The translations under genes and the position numbers were made by a program. Shown here in pieces: positions 1 to 9,456 of a stretch of DNA of 54,771 bases. Below the pieces are notes generated by a model. That model searched no databases and had not been told where the DNA came from. It saw only the letters and a program-made list of their open reading frames with translations. This DNA is from Mycobacterium sp. Lineage in GTDB: Bacteria > Actinomycetota > Actinomycetes > Mycobacteriales > Mycobacteriaceae. Position 1 is the first letter of the stretch, and each line of letters opens with the position of its first letter. Location: positions 1 to 54,771 of the forward strand of contig NZ_JAFBAR010000061.1 of NCBI RefSeq assembly GCF_019247635.1, read 5' to 3'.

Positions 1-553
1 CGATACCGAACTCCGGGCCCCGGTCGTAGTAGATCTCCGACGACGGGCCGCACGGACCGGGGATGCCCATCGACCAGTAGTTGTCGGCCATGCCGCGCCG
101 CTGGATCCGCTCGACCGGCAGGCCGGCGATCTCCTGCCACAGCGCTACGGCCTCGTCGTCGTCCAAATAGACTGTCGTCCAAAGCTTTTCGGGGTCGAGC
201 CCATAGCCGCCGTCGGCGAGGCTGTTGGTCAGCAGACCCCAGGCCAATTCGATGGCCTCGCGCTTGAAGTAGTCGCCGAACGAGAAGTTGCCGGCCATCT
301 GGAAGAAGGTGTTGTGCCGGGTGGTGATGCCCACCTCGTCGATATCGGGTGTGCGGATGCACTTCTGGATGCTGGTGGCCGTCGCGTATGGCGGCCTGCG
401 CTGACCCAGGAAGAACGGCACGAACTGGACCATGCCGGCGTTGACGAACAGCAGGTTTGGGTCGTCGAGGATCACCGAGGCACTGGGCACCTCGGTGTGG
501 CCCGCCTTCACGAAATGATCAAGGAACCGCTTCCTGATCTCGTGTGTCTGCAC
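1..553 (-). CDS. alaS: Alanyl-tRNA synthetase, N-terminal part (cut by window edge)
   Basis: Charges tRNA-Ala with alanine in the cytoplasm. Only the first 184 codons are in the window; the rest lies beyond base 1. The class II catalytic core is visible: translation from the GTG at 553 gives [10 protein letters not shown], and further in are RTPDIDEVG and [18 protein letters not shown] (His near residue 80), typical AlaRS signatures. The GTG start is chosen because family homology begins there and a purine-rich stretch (AAGGAAG, GAAAGAGAG) lies just upstream. It is the upstream neighbour of the YjbQ-like gene on the same strand, with 57 bp between them. No T-box or other leader is visible. 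Identity is secure; the C-terminal editing and oligomerisation domains cannot be judged. Confidence 0.97.
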   Translation of the reverse strand, partial: MQTHEIRKRFLDHFVKAGHTEVPSASVILDDPNLLFVNAGMVQFVPFFLGQRRPPYATATSIQKCIRTPDIDEVGITTRHNTFFQMAGNFSFGDYFKREAIELAWGLLTNSLADGGYGLDPEKLWTTVYLDDDEAVALWQEIAGLPVERIQRRGMADNYWSMGIPGPCGPSSEIYYDRGPEFGI

Positions 554-610
554 TCTCTTTCGCTTCCTTAGCCTTCTTGTACTTCCGGGGTGCGCCCGGG
601 TTCAGCCTGC

Positions 611-1012
611 CTAGCCTTCCACAAAGCTCAAGCGGACCGACCGACGCGGATTGTCCCGGTTGAGGTCGACCAGAACGATGCTCTGCCAGGTACCCAGCGC
701 CGGCTCACCACGGCAGACCGGCACCGTCACCGACGGCGAGACGATCGCCGGCAACACGTGGTCCGCGCCATGGCCGTGCGAGCCGTGCGCGTGCCGGTAG
801 CGGTCATCACGCGGCAACAGCCGCTCGAGCGTGTCGACCAGATCGTCGTCGGACCCGGCGCCGGTCTCGATGATCGCGACGCCGGCCGTCGCGTGCGGGA
901 CGAACACGTTGAGCAGACCGTCCCCGTAGGAGAAGCAGAACCTGCGAATCGCGTCGGTGAGATCCACAATGCGGCGACTGGCGGTATCCACATCCAGCAC
1001 ATCGGTTTGCAC
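611..1012 (-). CDS. YjbQ/UPF0047 family protein (Rv2556c-like)
   Basis: 133 residues, the usual length for the YjbQ (UPF0047) family. Members have been linked to secondary thiamine-phosphate synthase activity, but the physiological role is unsettled. Family marks seen: the HATAGVAIIE block (His40, Glu49), a His-rich stretch around residues 73-84 (RYRHAHGSHGHGADH) and the C-terminal LGTWQSIVLVDLNRD block. These His and Glu residues are the presumed metal or phosphate site. The start is GTG at 1012. It lies upstream of alaS on the same strand and diverges from the gene at 1161, so the 148-bp gap should hold two promoters. Family assignment is firm; the catalytic role is inferred from the family only. 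Confidence 0.88.
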   Translation of the reverse strand: MQTDVLDVDTASRRIVDLTDAIRRFCFSYGDGLLNVFVPHATAGVAIIETGAGSDDDLVDTLERLLPRDDRYRHAHGSHGHGADHVLPAIVSPSVTVPVCRGEPALGTWQSIVLVDLNRDNPRRSVRLSFVEG

Positions 1013-1160
1013 CCGGTCAAGCCTACGGCGGCAGTTCGATCACCTGCCAACCGGCGATGTGACCATTGCCACAGGTAGTCGGCCGGAGGAAAGTATCTGT
1101 TGGGATCGGCGGCGCCCCAATCCAGCCCGCGGCGCCGCCCCGATATAAGAGGGGTCGGCT

Positions 1161-1781
1161 GTGTACGCACGCTCTACCACCATCTCGGCACAACGGTCGT
1201 CCGTCGACATGGGGATCGCGCATGTTCGCGACGTCGTCATGCCCGCCCTGCGCGAGGTCGAGGGCTGTCTGGGGATGTCGTTGTTGGTCGACCGCGAGTC
1301 CTGCAGGTGCATCGCGACCAGCTCCTGGGAGAGCGAGGAGGCGATGCGGGCGAGCGCCGAGCGGGTGCGGTCGGTGCGTTACCGCGCGGCCTCGGTCTTC
1401 GGGGGCAGCGCGGTGGTCGACGAGTGGGACATCGCGGTGTTGCACCGCGATCACCACTCCGCACCGGGTGCCTGCGTGCGGGCCACCTGGCTCAAGGCGC
1501 GGCCCGAGCAGTTCGCCCCGGCCATCGAGTTCTACCGGCTGGCCGTGCTGCCGGCCGTCGAGGAGTTTGACGGCTTCTGCAGCGCCAGCCTGCTGGTCGA
1601 CCGGGCGTCTGCCCGGGCGGTGGCCTCGGTGACCTACGACAGCCGGGACGCGATGGAACGCAGCGAACTCCCGGCCCGCTCGTTGCGCACGGCCATGCTG
1701 CGTGACCTCAGCATCGACCAGGACGACGTCGGCGAATTCGAGCTGGCAATCGCCCACCTTCGGGTGCCCGAACTGATCTGA
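1161..1781 (+). CDS. Two-repeat dimeric alpha/beta-barrel protein (Rv2557/Rv2558-like)
   Basis: 206 residues from a GTG start (MYARSTT). Orthologous to the starvation-associated paralogues Rv2557 and Rv2558 of M. tuberculosis, as I recall them; no biochemical activity is known to me. The chain is an internal duplication. [20 protein letters not shown] at about residues 26-45 realigns with [20 protein letters not shown] at about 129-148, and each is followed by an xSWES/TYDSxxAM segment. This fits two ferredoxin-like (antibiotic-monooxygenase-like) modules packed as a pseudo-dimer. Only one copy is present here, whereas H37Rv carries two adjacent genes. It diverges from the YjbQ-like gene and converges with the YciI-like gene 6 bp downstream. 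Confidence 0.85.
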   Translation: MYARSTTISAQRSSVDMGIAHVRDVVMPALREVEGCLGMSLLVDRESCRCIATSSWESEEAMRASAERVRSVRYRAASVFGGSAVVDEWDIAVLHRDHHSAPGACVRATWLKARPEQFAPAIEFYRLAVLPAVEEFDGFCSASLLVDRASARAVASVTYDSRDAMERSELPARSLRTAMLRDLSIDQDDVGEFELAIAHLRVPELI

Positions 1782-1787
1782 GCCCGC

Positions 1788-2123
1788 TCAGGGCAGCGCG
1801 TCCCCGGGGAACCCGCGGCAGGGGTGCACCTCGTAGGTGAAGACCCCGGCCGCCACCCCGGGATCGTCGTTCATGATCTCGGTGGTGTCCTCGACGGTCG
1901 CTGCGAACACCCCGATGCCGCACACGTCGGACCCATCGGTGACCGGCAGGACCACCGCCAGCACACCGTCGTCGCGCAGCCCGAAGTTCCGGCGACCGTG
2001 TTCCCAGACGATCGCGGCCGCCTCTTGGTCCGCGAATTTAGGCCCCCGCGTGAGGATGACGACGCTGTAGGCCTTGGCAGCGGGCAGCAGTTGGCCCATC
2101 TCTTCGTCGGTGAACGTCTTCAC
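1788..2123 (-). CDS. YciI-like small protein
   Basis: 111 residues from GTG at 2123 (VKTFTDEEMG), with GAGAAGGG as ribosome binding site about 8 bp upstream. Longer in-frame extensions upstream read as low-complexity Arg/Thr-rich shadow sequence and were dropped. The chain resembles YciI-family dimeric alpha/beta-barrel proteins: an N-terminal strand (AYSVVILTRGPKF), a central helix with VWEHGRRNFGLR, a strand pair LAVVLPVTDGSDVCGIGVF and the NDDPGVAAGVFTYEVHP segment, where many YciI relatives carry a conserved Asp-Pro. Function is unknown. I do not recall a counterpart at this site in M. tuberculosis, where the second Rv2557-type paralogue sits instead. Confidence 0.72.
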   Translation of the reverse strand: MKTFTDEEMGQLLPAAKAYSVVILTRGPKFADQEAAAIVWEHGRRNFGLRDDGVLAVVLPVTDGSDVCGIGVFAATVEDTTEIMNDDPGVAAGVFTYEVHPCRGFPGDALP

Positions 2124-2202
2124 GGGTGGCCGCCCTTCTCGGCTGGTGCGCCGAACGTAACGCCGTGGCGAAACCCCAGCGAGCCCGCGGGTGGGCTTGC
2201 CG

Positions 2203-3567
2203 TCATCCGCGCCGCCCGCGGATGATCGCCCGCAGCCGATCCAGCCGGCCGGCGATGTGCCGCTCCGCACCGTGCTCGGTGGGCTGATAGTAGTCCACGC
2301 CGACCAGCTCGTCCGGCGGATATTGTTGGGCCACAACGCCATCCGGGTCATCGTGCGCGTATTTGTAGCCCTGCGCGTTGCCCAGCGCCGCCGCACCGGA
2401 GTAGTGCCCGTCGCGCAGATGGGACGGCACCAGCCCGGCCTTGCCCGCCCTGACGTCGGCCATCGCCGCGCCCAGGGCGGTGGTGACGGCGTTCGACTTC
2501 GGCGCGGTGGCCAGGTGGATGGTGGCGTGCGCCAGCGTCAGCTGGGCTTCGGGCATCCCGATCAGCGCCACGGTCTGCGCCGCGGCGACGGCCGTTTGCA
2601 ACGCGGTCGGATCGGCCATCCCGATGTCTTCACTCGCCAGGATCATCAGCCGACGCGCGACGAACCGGGGATCCTCTCCGGCGACCAGCATCCGCGCCAG
2701 GTAGTGCAGCGCGGCGTCGACGTCCGAGCCGCGCACCGATTTGATGAAGGCGCTGATGACGTCGTAGTGCTGGTCGCCGTCGCGGTCGTAGCGCACCGCG
2801 GCCTTGTCCAACGACTGCTCGATGGTCTCGACGGTGACCTGCTCGTCCGCTGCCCCTGCCGTTTCGGAAGCCACCTCCAGCGCGGTAAGGGCGCGACGGG
2901 CGTCGCCGGCGGCCAATTGCACCAGCAGGTCGACGGCGTCGGGCGTCACCACGACCCGCCCATCCAGGCCGCGGGGATCCTCGATCGCGCGCCGCACCAC
3001 TGTGCGGATGTCGTCGGGGGTCAGCGGCCGCAACTGCAGGATCAGCGAGCGGGACAGCAGCGGGGCGACCACCGAGAACGACGGATTCTCCGTGGTCGCG
3101 GCCACCAACAGCACCACCCGGTTCTCCACCGCGGACAGCAGCGCGTCCTGTTGCGTCTTGGAGAACCGGTGCACCTCGTCGATGAACAGCACCGTCTGCT
3201 CGCCGGCGAGGACGCCTTTGCGCGCTATTTCGATAACCGCCCGAACGTCCTTGACACCCGCCGACAACGCCGACAGCGCCTCGAAGCGGCGGCCGGTCGC
3301 CTGGGAGATCAGCGCCGCGAGCGTGGTCTTGCCGCTTCCCGGCGGGCCGTAGAGGATTGCCGACGCCACGCCCGACCCCTCGACGAGGCGGCGCAGCGGC
3401 GATCCCGGTGCCAGCAAGTGGTCCTGCCCCACCACCTCTTCGAGCGAGGCCGGACGCATCCGCACCGCCAGTGGCGCTCCGGCCGACACAACCGGCCCGA
3501 GGGCCGAGTCGCTCGCCTGCGCGGCGCCGGGCAGGTCAAACAGGCCGTCGGACACGGTTTCAGGCAT
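2203..3567 (-). CDS. rarA: Replication-associated recombination ATPase RarA/MgsA (Rv2559c-like)
   Basis: 454 residues. AAA+ ATPase related to clamp-loader subunits and to eukaryotic WRNIP1; RarA proteins act at stalled replication forks and at ssDNA-dsDNA junctions. Seen: Walker A GPPGSGKT at residues 74-81, Walker B LFIDEVHR at 127-134, the sensor-1 region [10 protein letters not shown], and the family-specific C-terminal tetramerisation domain ([47 protein letters not shown]). The ATG at 3567 (MPETVSDG) matches the M. tuberculosis start as I remember it; an ATG six codons upstream (3585) is possible. The stop lies 79 bp downstream of the start of the YciI-like gene on the same strand. The upstream gene diverges. 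Confidence 0.93.
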   Translation of the reverse strand: MPETVSDGLFDLPGAAQASDSALGPVVSAGAPLAVRMRPASLEEVVGQDHLLAPGSPLRRLVEGSGVASAILYGPPGSGKTTLAALISQATGRRFEALSALSAGVKDVRAVIEIARKGVLAGEQTVLFIDEVHRFSKTQQDALLSAVENRVVLLVAATTENPSFSVVAPLLSRSLILQLRPLTPDDIRTVVRRAIEDPRGLDGRVVVTPDAVDLLVQLAAGDARRALTALEVASETAGAADEQVTVETIEQSLDKAAVRYDRDGDQHYDVISAFIKSVRGSDVDAALHYLARMLVAGEDPRFVARRLMILASEDIGMADPTALQTAVAAAQTVALIGMPEAQLTLAHATIHLATAPKSNAVTTALGAAMADVRAGKAGLVPSHLRDGHYSGAAALGNAQGYKYAHDDPDGVVAQQYPPDELVGVDYYQPTEHGAERHIAGRLDRLRAIIRGRRG

Positions 3568-3646
3568 ACCACGCAGCCCGGACATGTCGCCCACCCCGGC
3601 GACCCAACAATCACCGCGGCACCAATGCGCGCGCTCCCGCGGCGCA

Positions 3647-3676
3647 TTTGCTAAGTTGCGGTTTGCTAAGTTCCGC
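3647..3676 (+). promoter_or_regulatory. Tandem 15-bp direct repeat upstream of first Pro/Gly-rich membrane protein
   Basis: TTTGCTAAGTTGCGG (3647-3661) is followed at once by TTTGCTAAGTTCCGC (3662-3676). The end lies 31 bp before the ATG at 3708. The paralogous gene at 4983 carries a matching pair at nearly the same distance, so the element was copied with the gene or is kept by selection. It could be a promoter (TGnTAAGTT resembles an extended -10) or an operator. This is inferred from position and duplication only. Confidence 0.45.
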
Positions 3677-3707
3677 GCGTGTACTGACCGAGCGAGTGAG
3701 GACGGCA

Positions 3708-4835
3708 ATGAGCCAGCCCCCAGACTATCCAGGCACCCCGGGCGAGTCCCACGGTTCCCATGCGAAACCAGAGGGCTACCCACCATCACCCGATTACGGC
3801 ACGCCGCCCCCGGGCTACGGCACGCCTCCCGGGCCGCCCGGGTACGGAGCGCCGCCCCCGCCGCCGCCTGGTTATGGTCAGCAGCCACAACCGCCGGGTG
3901 GGTACGGTCCACCCCCCGGGGGCTCGCCGCCGGAATACGGCACACCGCCCCCGCCGCCCGGCCCGTCGGAACACGGAACATCACCGGCACCATCGGGATA
4001 CGGAGCACCTCCCCCGCCTGGCTATGGCGCGCCCCCGCCCGGCTATGCGACACCACCCGGTTACGGCCCGGCGACGCCGCCGTTCAGCGTCGGTGACGCG
4101 TTCAACTGGGCGTGGAAAAAGTTCACCGGCAACGTCGCAACGCTCGTCGTGCCGGTCGTCGCATACATCTTGCTGATCGGCGCAATCGTAGGCATCGGGT
4201 ACGGCATCTTGTTCGCGAACACCACCACCACGAACTCCACCGATGACTACGGCTATGCCGTGCACACCACCCACACGGGCGCCTTGGGGATCATCGCTGT
4301 GATCGCTGCCTACCTCGTGTGCTTCCTGGTCGGGGCCTACATGCAGGCCGCAATGATTTCCGGCGTCCTCGACATCGCTGACGGAAAGCCGGTGAGCATC
4401 GGCACGTTCTTTAGGGCGCGCAACCTGGGTCCGGTGTTGGTCACCTCGCTGCTGCTCATCGTCGCGACCGGTCTCGGGTCGCTGTGCATCATCGGCGGTC
4501 TGATCATCGGCTTCCTCACGCACTTCGCCGTCGCATTTGTGGTCGACAGATCGCTGTCGCCCGTCAACGCCGTCAAGGCCAGCTACGAGCTGGTGAAGAA
4601 CAACTTCGTCCCCGTGCTGCTGTCCCTGCTGGTGCAGTACGCGGTGATCGCCGTCGGCGAAATCGCTTGCTTCGTCGGCCTGTTCGCCGCGGTGCCGGTG
4701 GCCTTGCTGATCCAGGTCTACACCTATCGCAAGCTTTCGGGCGGCCAGGTCGTTCCGCTGGAACAGGCCGCATCCCAGCCGGGGCCCCCGGCTGGCCTCC
4801 CGCCGGCGCCACCACCGGGCCAACAGCCGGCCTAG
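3708..4835 (+). CDS. Pro/Gly/Tyr-rich multi-pass membrane protein, copy 1 (Rv2560-like)
   Basis: 375 residues. The first ~123 are a low-complexity cytosolic-type tail of PPPGYG(T/A)PP repeats. After it, [17 protein letters not shown] leads into about five to six hydrophobic segments (for example [20 protein letters not shown] and [19 protein letters not shown]), with a conserved loop [20 protein letters not shown] and a C-terminal [13 protein letters not shown]. Orthologous to Rv2560, annotated as a proline- and glycine-rich transmembrane protein of unknown function. The start is the ATG at 3708, preceded by GAGGA; the upstream in-frame stretch is G+C-rich read-through. The next gene is a paralogue, so the pair is a tandem duplication. 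Pro/Tyr-rich tails often mediate self-association or condensate formation, but nothing here proves that role. Confidence 0.85.
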   Translation: MSQPPDYPGTPGESHGSHAKPEGYPPSPDYGTPPPGYGTPPGPPGYGAPPPPPPGYGQQPQPPGGYGPPPGGSPPEYGTPPPPPGPSEHGTSPAPSGYGAPPPPGYGAPPPGYATPPGYGPATPPFSVGDAFNWAWKKFTGNVATLVVPVVAYILLIGAIVGIGYGILFANTTTTNSTDDYGYAVHTTHTGALGIIAVIAAYLVCFLVGAYMQAAMISGVLDIADGKPVSIGTFFRARNLGPVLVTSLLLIVATGLGSLCIIGGLIIGFLTHFAVAFVVDRSLSPVNAVKASYELVKNNFVPVLLSLLVQYAVIAVGEIACFVGLFAAVPVALLIQVYTYRKLSGGQVVPLEQAASQPGPPAGLPPAPPPGQQPA

Positions 4836-4924
4836 CTCGACCGGAATCGATCTCGCGCGCAACGCGCGATCAACGGCGATAGTTCCGACGGCCTGCGCAT
4901 TTAAAGCGGGCGCTGGCGGGCCGT

Positions 4925-4952
4925 GGATGCTAAATTCCGGATGCTCGGTTCC
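4925..4952 (+). promoter_or_regulatory. Tandem 14-bp direct repeat upstream of second Pro/Gly-rich membrane protein
   Basis: GGATGCTAAATTCC (4925-4938) and GGATGCTCGGTTCC (4939-4952), ending 30 bp before the ATG at 4983. It shares the TGCTAAnTTCCG core with the pair at 3647-3676, and both leaders continue TTCCGCGCG, then a (T)GACCG- or CCGACCG-like run, then TGAGGACG before the ATG. Conservation in the 5' region alongside the duplicated gene suggests a shared promoter or operator. Confidence 0.45.
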
Positions 4953-4982
4953 GCGCGAATGCCGACCGGAATGAGGACGACG

Positions 4983-5999
4983 ATGAGCCAGCCCCCCGGC
5001 CCTCCGGGTTATCCGGGTGAGCAGAACCCTCCCAGTTACGGTTACGGCGCCCCGCCCCAGCCTCCCGGGTACGGCGGCACGCCCGGGTACGGGGGCGCAC
5101 CAGGGTACGGCGGGCCGCCCGGCTACGAGGGCGCACCAGGGTATGGCGGGCCGCCCGGATACGGCGCGCCTCCCGCCGGCTACCCGCCGCAGCCGGGCGA
5201 GCAGTTTAACGTGGGCGACGCGTTCAAATGGGCCTGGAGCAAGTTCGGCGAGAACGCGGTGGCGCTCATCGTCGCGTATGTGATTTACCGCGCGATACTG
5301 GGTGGCCTCAATCTCGTGTACCGGCTGCTGGACGGCGTGCTCGAGTCGGCCGGCACCACCACGACCGACTCCGGCCACGTCTCTACCTCACCGGGCTGGG
5401 CCATCGTCTCGGCGGTCATCCTGCTCATCGTCTACCTGGTGACTCTCGCAGTGGAGTTCTTCACCTGGACCGCGTTGATCACCGGGTGCCTCGACATCGC
5501 CGATGGCAGACCGGTCACCATCGGTTCGTTCTTCAGACCACGCAACTTCGGCCCGGCGATCCTCGCGGGGCTGCTGGTGGGCCTAATCACCACCGTCGGC
5601 TTCATCCTGCTCATCATCCCCGGGGTTATCTTCGCTTTCCTCGCCGCGCTGACCTTCTTCTTCGTGGTCGACAGATCGCTGGGGCCCGTGGACGCGATGA
5701 AGGCCAGCATCGCGACGGTCAGGGCGAACGTCGGCCAAGTTCTGCTGGCGCTACTGGCGACAATCGGGACGACAATCCTGGGTTTCCTGGCGTGCTGCGT
5801 CGGTCTGATCGTCGCGGTGCCCCTGAATACGCTCATCTGGACCTACACCTACCGCAAGCTGTCCGGCGGCCAGGTCGTCCCGCCGCGGCAGCCGAATTAT
5901 CAAGCGGGGCCGCCGCCGGGCATGCCGCCCGGACCGCCGCCGGGCACGCCGCCCGGGCCGCCGCCGGGCATGCCGCCGGGGCCGCCGGCCTGGGGCTGA
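4983..5999 (+). CDS. Pro/Gly/Tyr-rich multi-pass membrane protein, copy 2
   Basis: 338 residues, a paralogue of the gene ending at 4835. Both begin MSQPP and share the [16 protein letters not shown] junction, the CLDIADGRPVTIGSFF loop, the FVVDRSLGPVDAMKAS segment and the C-terminal [14 protein letters not shown]. The N-terminal ~75 residues are GYGGxPGYGG repeats, shorter than in copy 1. The C-terminus adds a PPGMPPGPPPGTPPGPP repeat absent from copy 1. Several hydrophobic segments place it in the membrane. The ATG at 4983 is chosen by matching copy 1 and by the GAGGACG upstream. Function is unknown. H37Rv has a single gene of this type here, as I recall. The 147-bp gap between the copies carries the repeat element at 4925. 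Confidence 0.82.
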   Translation: MSQPPGPPGYPGEQNPPSYGYGAPPQPPGYGGTPGYGGAPGYGGPPGYEGAPGYGGPPGYGAPPAGYPPQPGEQFNVGDAFKWAWSKFGENAVALIVAYVIYRAILGGLNLVYRLLDGVLESAGTTTTDSGHVSTSPGWAIVSAVILLIVYLVTLAVEFFTWTALITGCLDIADGRPVTIGSFFRPRNFGPAILAGLLVGLITTVGFILLIIPGVIFAFLAALTFFFVVDRSLGPVDAMKASIATVRANVGQVLLALLATIGTTILGFLACCVGLIVAVPLNTLIWTYTYRKLSGGQVVPPRQPNYQAGPPPGMPPGPPPGTPPGPPPGMPPGPPAWG

Positions 6000-6093
6000 C
6001 GGTCGGCAACATCGACGCCGCGCGCACCCGGCAAGAAGCAGCGCGATTGCGCTGCCCTGCGCCCTCGCCGCCCTTGTGATGTGATACGCGATT

Positions 6094-9000
6094 ATGAGCA
6101 TCAAAGTTGCGCTGGAGCACCGCACCAGCTACACCTTTGACCGGCCGGTCCGGGTTTTTCCGCACCTCGTGCGGCTGCGCCCGGCACCCCACTCACGCAC
6201 GCCAATCGAGGCCTATTCGCTGCGGATCGAGCCGGCCGACCACTTCATCAACTGGCAGCAGGACGCGCTGGGCAATTTCCAGGCCCGGCTGGTCTTCCCG
6301 GATCCGATGAGCCGCCTCAGCATCACCGTCGGGCTCATCGCCGACCTCAAGGTGATCAATCCGTTCGACTTCTTCATCGAGGACTGGGCCGAGATGTGGG
6401 CCTCGAATCAAGGCTCCGGATGGACCTACCCCAAGGAGTTGGCCGAAGACCTCAAGCCGTACCTGCGGCCGGTCGACGAGGAAGGCGAAGGGTCTGGGCC
6501 CGGCGAGCTCGTGCGGGCGTGGGTACGCAAATTCACGGTCCCGGACGCCATCCGCACCATCGATTTCCTGGTCGCGCTCAACCACGCGATCAACGCCGAC
6601 GTCGCCTACAGCCTGCGCATGGAGCCCGGGGTGCAGACGCCGGATCACACGCTGCGCACGGGCGTCGGGTCGTGCCGCGACTCCGCGTGGCTGCTGGTGT
6701 CGATTCTGCGCCAGTTGGGACTCGCGGCCCGCTTCGTGTCCGGATACCTGGTCCAGCTGGCCTCCGACATCGAAGCCCTCGACGGGCCGTCCGGCCCCAC
6801 CGCCGACTTCACCGACCTGCACGCCTGGACCGAGGTGTACATCCCCGGCGCGGGCTGGATCGGGCTGGATCCGACGTCGGGGCTGTTCGCCGGCGAGGGG
6901 CACATCCCGCTGGCCGCCACGCCGCATCCCGCAAGCGCGGCGCCCATCAGCGGGGGCACCGAGCCCTGCGAATCGGTGCTGGAGTTCTCCAACACCGTGA
7001 CCCGCGTCCACGAGGACCCGCGGGTCACGCTGCCCTACACCGACCAGGCCTGGAAAACCATCTGTGCTGTCGCCCAGTCGGTCGACGAGCGCCTGACCGC
7101 CGGCGACGTCCGGCTGACCGTTGGCGGCGAGCCCACCTTCGTCTCGGTGGACAACCAGGTCGACGAGGAGTGGACGACGGCGGCCGACGGCCCGCACAAG
7201 CGCCGCCTGGCATCGGATCTGGCCGCCCGCCTCAAGTCCGTGTGGGCCCCACAGGGGCTGGTCCAACGCGGACAGGGCAGGTGGTATCCCGGAGAACCGT
7301 TGCCGCGCTGGCAGATTGCGCTGTACTGGCGCACCGACGGGCACCCGCTGTGGACCAACGATGCGCTGCTGGCCGACCCGTGGACTCCCGACACAAGCGA
7401 GCCGCGCGACCCCGTTGACGACGATGCCGCTTACCAGGTGGTGGCCGCGCTCGCCGAGGGCCTGGGCCTGCCGCTGTCACAGGTGCGACCCGCCTATGAG
7501 GACCCGCTGTCCAGGCTGGCCGCCGCGGTGCGGATGCCTGAAGGGGATCCGGTCGCCTCCGGCGACGACCTGGCCGGCGACTCCGACGCGGACCGCTCGG
7601 CGCTGTTGGCCCGCCTCGAGGCGGCCGTCGCAACCCCCGCGGCGTTCCTGCTGCCCCTGCACCGGCGCGCTGACGACCTTGGCTGGGCCAGCGCGAACTG
7701 GCGGTTGCGCCGCGGGCGCATCGTGTTGCTCGAGGGGGATTCGCCGGCGGGCCTGCGGCTACCGCTGGACTCGATCAGCTGGCGGCCGCCGCGGGCATCG
7801 TTCGAAGTGGATCCGGTGACCGTGGTGTATGCCCTGCCGTCGCCGTCGGCCGCCGGGTCGGGTGCGCCGGCGGCGGTCGTGGAGGACCCCGAGCGCGCGC
7901 CGACGACCGCACTGCTGGCCGAGGTTCGTGACGGGCTGCTGTACATCTTCCTGCCACCCACGGACGCACTCGAACACTTCGTCGACCTCGTCGCGCGGGT
8001 CGAGGCCGCCGCGGCCAAGCTGGGCTGTCCGGTCGTGGTCGAGGGCTACGGCCCACCGCCGGACCCGCGGCTGCAGTCGACGACGATCACCCCCGACCCC
8101 GGCGTCATCGAGGTCAACGTCGCGCCCACCGCCAGTTTCGACGAGCAACGACAACAACTGGAAACCCTGTACGAGTGCGCCCGGTTGGCCCGGTTGTCGA
8201 CGGAGTCGTTCGATGTCGACGGCACGCACGGCGGCACCGGCGGCGGCAACCACATCACCCTCGGCGGCATCACCCCCGCCGACTCGCCGCTGCTGCGCCG
8301 TCCCGATCTGCTGGTCTCGCTGCTGACGTACTGGCAGCGACACCCGTCGCTGTCCTATTTGTTCGCCGGGCGGTTCGTGGGCACAACGTCACAGGCCCCA
8401 CGGGTCGACGAAGGCCGCGCGGAGGCGCTCTACGAGCTCGAGATCGCGTTTGCCGAGATCGCCCGGCTGTCGGCGGGCGGCCCCGGGGAAAACCGGGCCA
8501 AACCGTGGGTGACCGACCGTGCGCTGCGCCACCTGCTCACCGACATCACGGGCAACACCCACCGCGCCGAGTTCTGCATCGACAAGCTCTACAACCCCGA
8601 CGGCCCCCGCGGCCGGCTCGGTCTGCTCGAACTGCGCGGCTTCGAGATGCCGCCACACCTGCGGATGGCGATGGTGCAGTCCCTGCTCGTACGCGCGCTG
8701 GTGGCGTGGTTCTGGGATGAGCCGCTGCGTGCCCCCCTGATACGCCACGGCGCCAACCTGCACGGGCGATACCTGTTGCCGCACTTCCTGATTCACGACA
8801 TCGCCGATGTCGCGGCCGACCTGCGCGCGCAGGGCATCGCGTTCGAGACCAGCTGGCTGGACCCGTTCACCGAATTCCGGTTCCCGCGCATCGGGACCGC
8901 CGTGTTCGACGGCGTGGAGATCGAATTGCGCGGGGCGATCGAGCCGTGGAACACCCTCGGCGAGGAGTCCACGGCCACCGGCACCGCCCGCTACGTCGAC

Positions 9001-9456
9001 TCGTCGGTGGAACGCCTGCAGGTCCGCATCATCGGCGCCGACCGGCACCGCTACCTGGTGACCTGCAACGGTTACCCGGTGCCGTTGCTTGCCACCGACA
9101 ATCCCGACATCCACGTGGGCGGGGTGCGGTTCCGGGCCTGGCAGCCACCCAGCGCGCTGCACCCGAGCATCACGGTCGACGGCCCGCTGCAGTTCGAGCT
9201 GATCGACCTCACGGTCGGAACGTCGCGCGGCGGTTGCACGTACCACGTCGCGCACCCCGGCGGACGCTCCTACGACGAGCCGCCCGTCAACGCGGTCGAA
9301 GCCGAGTCGCGGCGGGCTCGCCGCTTCGAGGCGACCGGCTTCACCCCCGGCAAGCTCGACCTGTCCGACATCCGGGAGAAGCAGGCCCGGATATCCACCG
9401 ACATCGGCGCGCCGGGCATCCTTGACCTGCGACGCGTGCGTACCGTACTGCAGTAA
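6094..9456 (+). CDS. Transglutaminase-DUF2126 amidoligase fusion (Rv2566-like)
   Basis: 1120 residues, close to the ~1140 of Rv2566. Domains: a bacterial transglutaminase N-terminal beta domain (about 1-90), a transglutaminase-like cysteine-protease core (about 150-275), then a long DUF2126 region (about 340-1110) classed as a putative amidoligase. The catalytic triad is intact: Cys194 in GVGSCRDSAW, His243 in DLHAW and Asp259 in GLDPTSG. In the C-terminal part, GGTGGGNHITLGG, HRAEFCIDKLYNPDGPRGRLGLLE-type and FEMPPHLRMAM segments look like a nucleotide and carboxylate site. The stop overlaps the next start (TAATG at 9454-9458), so it is coupled to the ATP-grasp/alpha-E gene. Together they should form and process amide bonds on an unknown peptide or protein. 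It starts 94 bp after the membrane-protein pair. Confidence 0.87.
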   Translation: MSIKVALEHRTSYTFDRPVRVFPHLVRLRPAPHSRTPIEAYSLRIEPADHFINWQQDALGNFQARLVFPDPMSRLSITVGLIADLKVINPFDFFIEDWAEMWASNQGSGWTYPKELAEDLKPYLRPVDEEGEGSGPGELVRAWVRKFTVPDAIRTIDFLVALNHAINADVAYSLRMEPGVQTPDHTLRTGVGSCRDSAWLLVSILRQLGLAARFVSGYLVQLASDIEALDGPSGPTADFTDLHAWTEVYIPGAGWIGLDPTSGLFAGEGHIPLAATPHPASAAPISGGTEPCESVLEFSNTVTRVHEDPRVTLPYTDQAWKTICAVAQSVDERLTAGDVRLTVGGEPTFVSVDNQVDEEWTTAADGPHKRRLASDLAARLKSVWAPQGLVQRGQGRWYPGEPLPRWQIALYWRTDGHPLWTNDALLADPWTPDTSEPRDPVDDDAAYQVVAALAEGLGLPLSQVRPAYEDPLSRLAAAVRMPEGDPVASGDDLAGDSDADRSALLARLEAAVATPAAFLLPLHRRADDLGWASANWRLRRGRIVLLEGDSPAGLRLPLDSISWRPPRASFEVDPVTVVYALPSPSAAGSGAPAAVVEDPERAPTTALLAEVRDGLLYIFLPPTDALEHFVDLVARVEAAAAKLGCPVVVEGYGPPPDPRLQSTTITPDPGVIEVNVAPTASFDEQRQQLETLYECARLARLSTESFDVDGTHGGTGGGNHITLGGITPADSPLLRRPDLLVSLLTYWQRHPSLSYLFAGRFVGTTSQAPRVDEGRAEALYELEIAFAEIARLSAGGPGENRAKPWVTDRALRHLLTDITGNTHRAEFCIDKLYNPDGPRGRLGLLELRGFEMPPHLRMAMVQSLLVRALVAWFWDEPLRAPLIRHGANLHGRYLLPHFLIHDIADVAADLRAQGIAFETSWLDPFTEFRFPRIGTAVFDGVEIELRGAIEPWNTLGEESTATGTARYVDSSVERLQVRIIGADRHRYLVTCNGYPVPLLATDNPDIHVGGVRFRAWQPPSALHPSITVDGPLQFELIDLTVGTSRGGCTYHVAHPGGRSYDEPPVNAVEAESRRARRFEATGFTPGKLDLSDIREKQARISTDIGAPGILDLRRVRTVLQ

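Noticed and set aside
553..610. T-box or riboswitch before alaS
   Set aside because: The gap is only 57 bp and shows no T-box motif or terminator/antiterminator pair; the same holds for aspS and hisS.
2191..3654. 487-residue open frame on the plus strand
   Set aside because: Antisense to rarA, whose motifs are complete and unambiguous.
3981..5378. 465-residue open frame on the minus strand
   Set aside because: Runs antisense across both Pro/Gly-rich membrane genes and the gap between them; no family resemblance.
3708..5999. Pro/Gly-rich tracts as PE_PGRS or PPE genes
   Set aside because: The tracts are PPPGYG-type, not Gly-Gly-Ala/Asn PGRS repeats, no PE or PPE N-terminal domain is present, and membrane segments follow.
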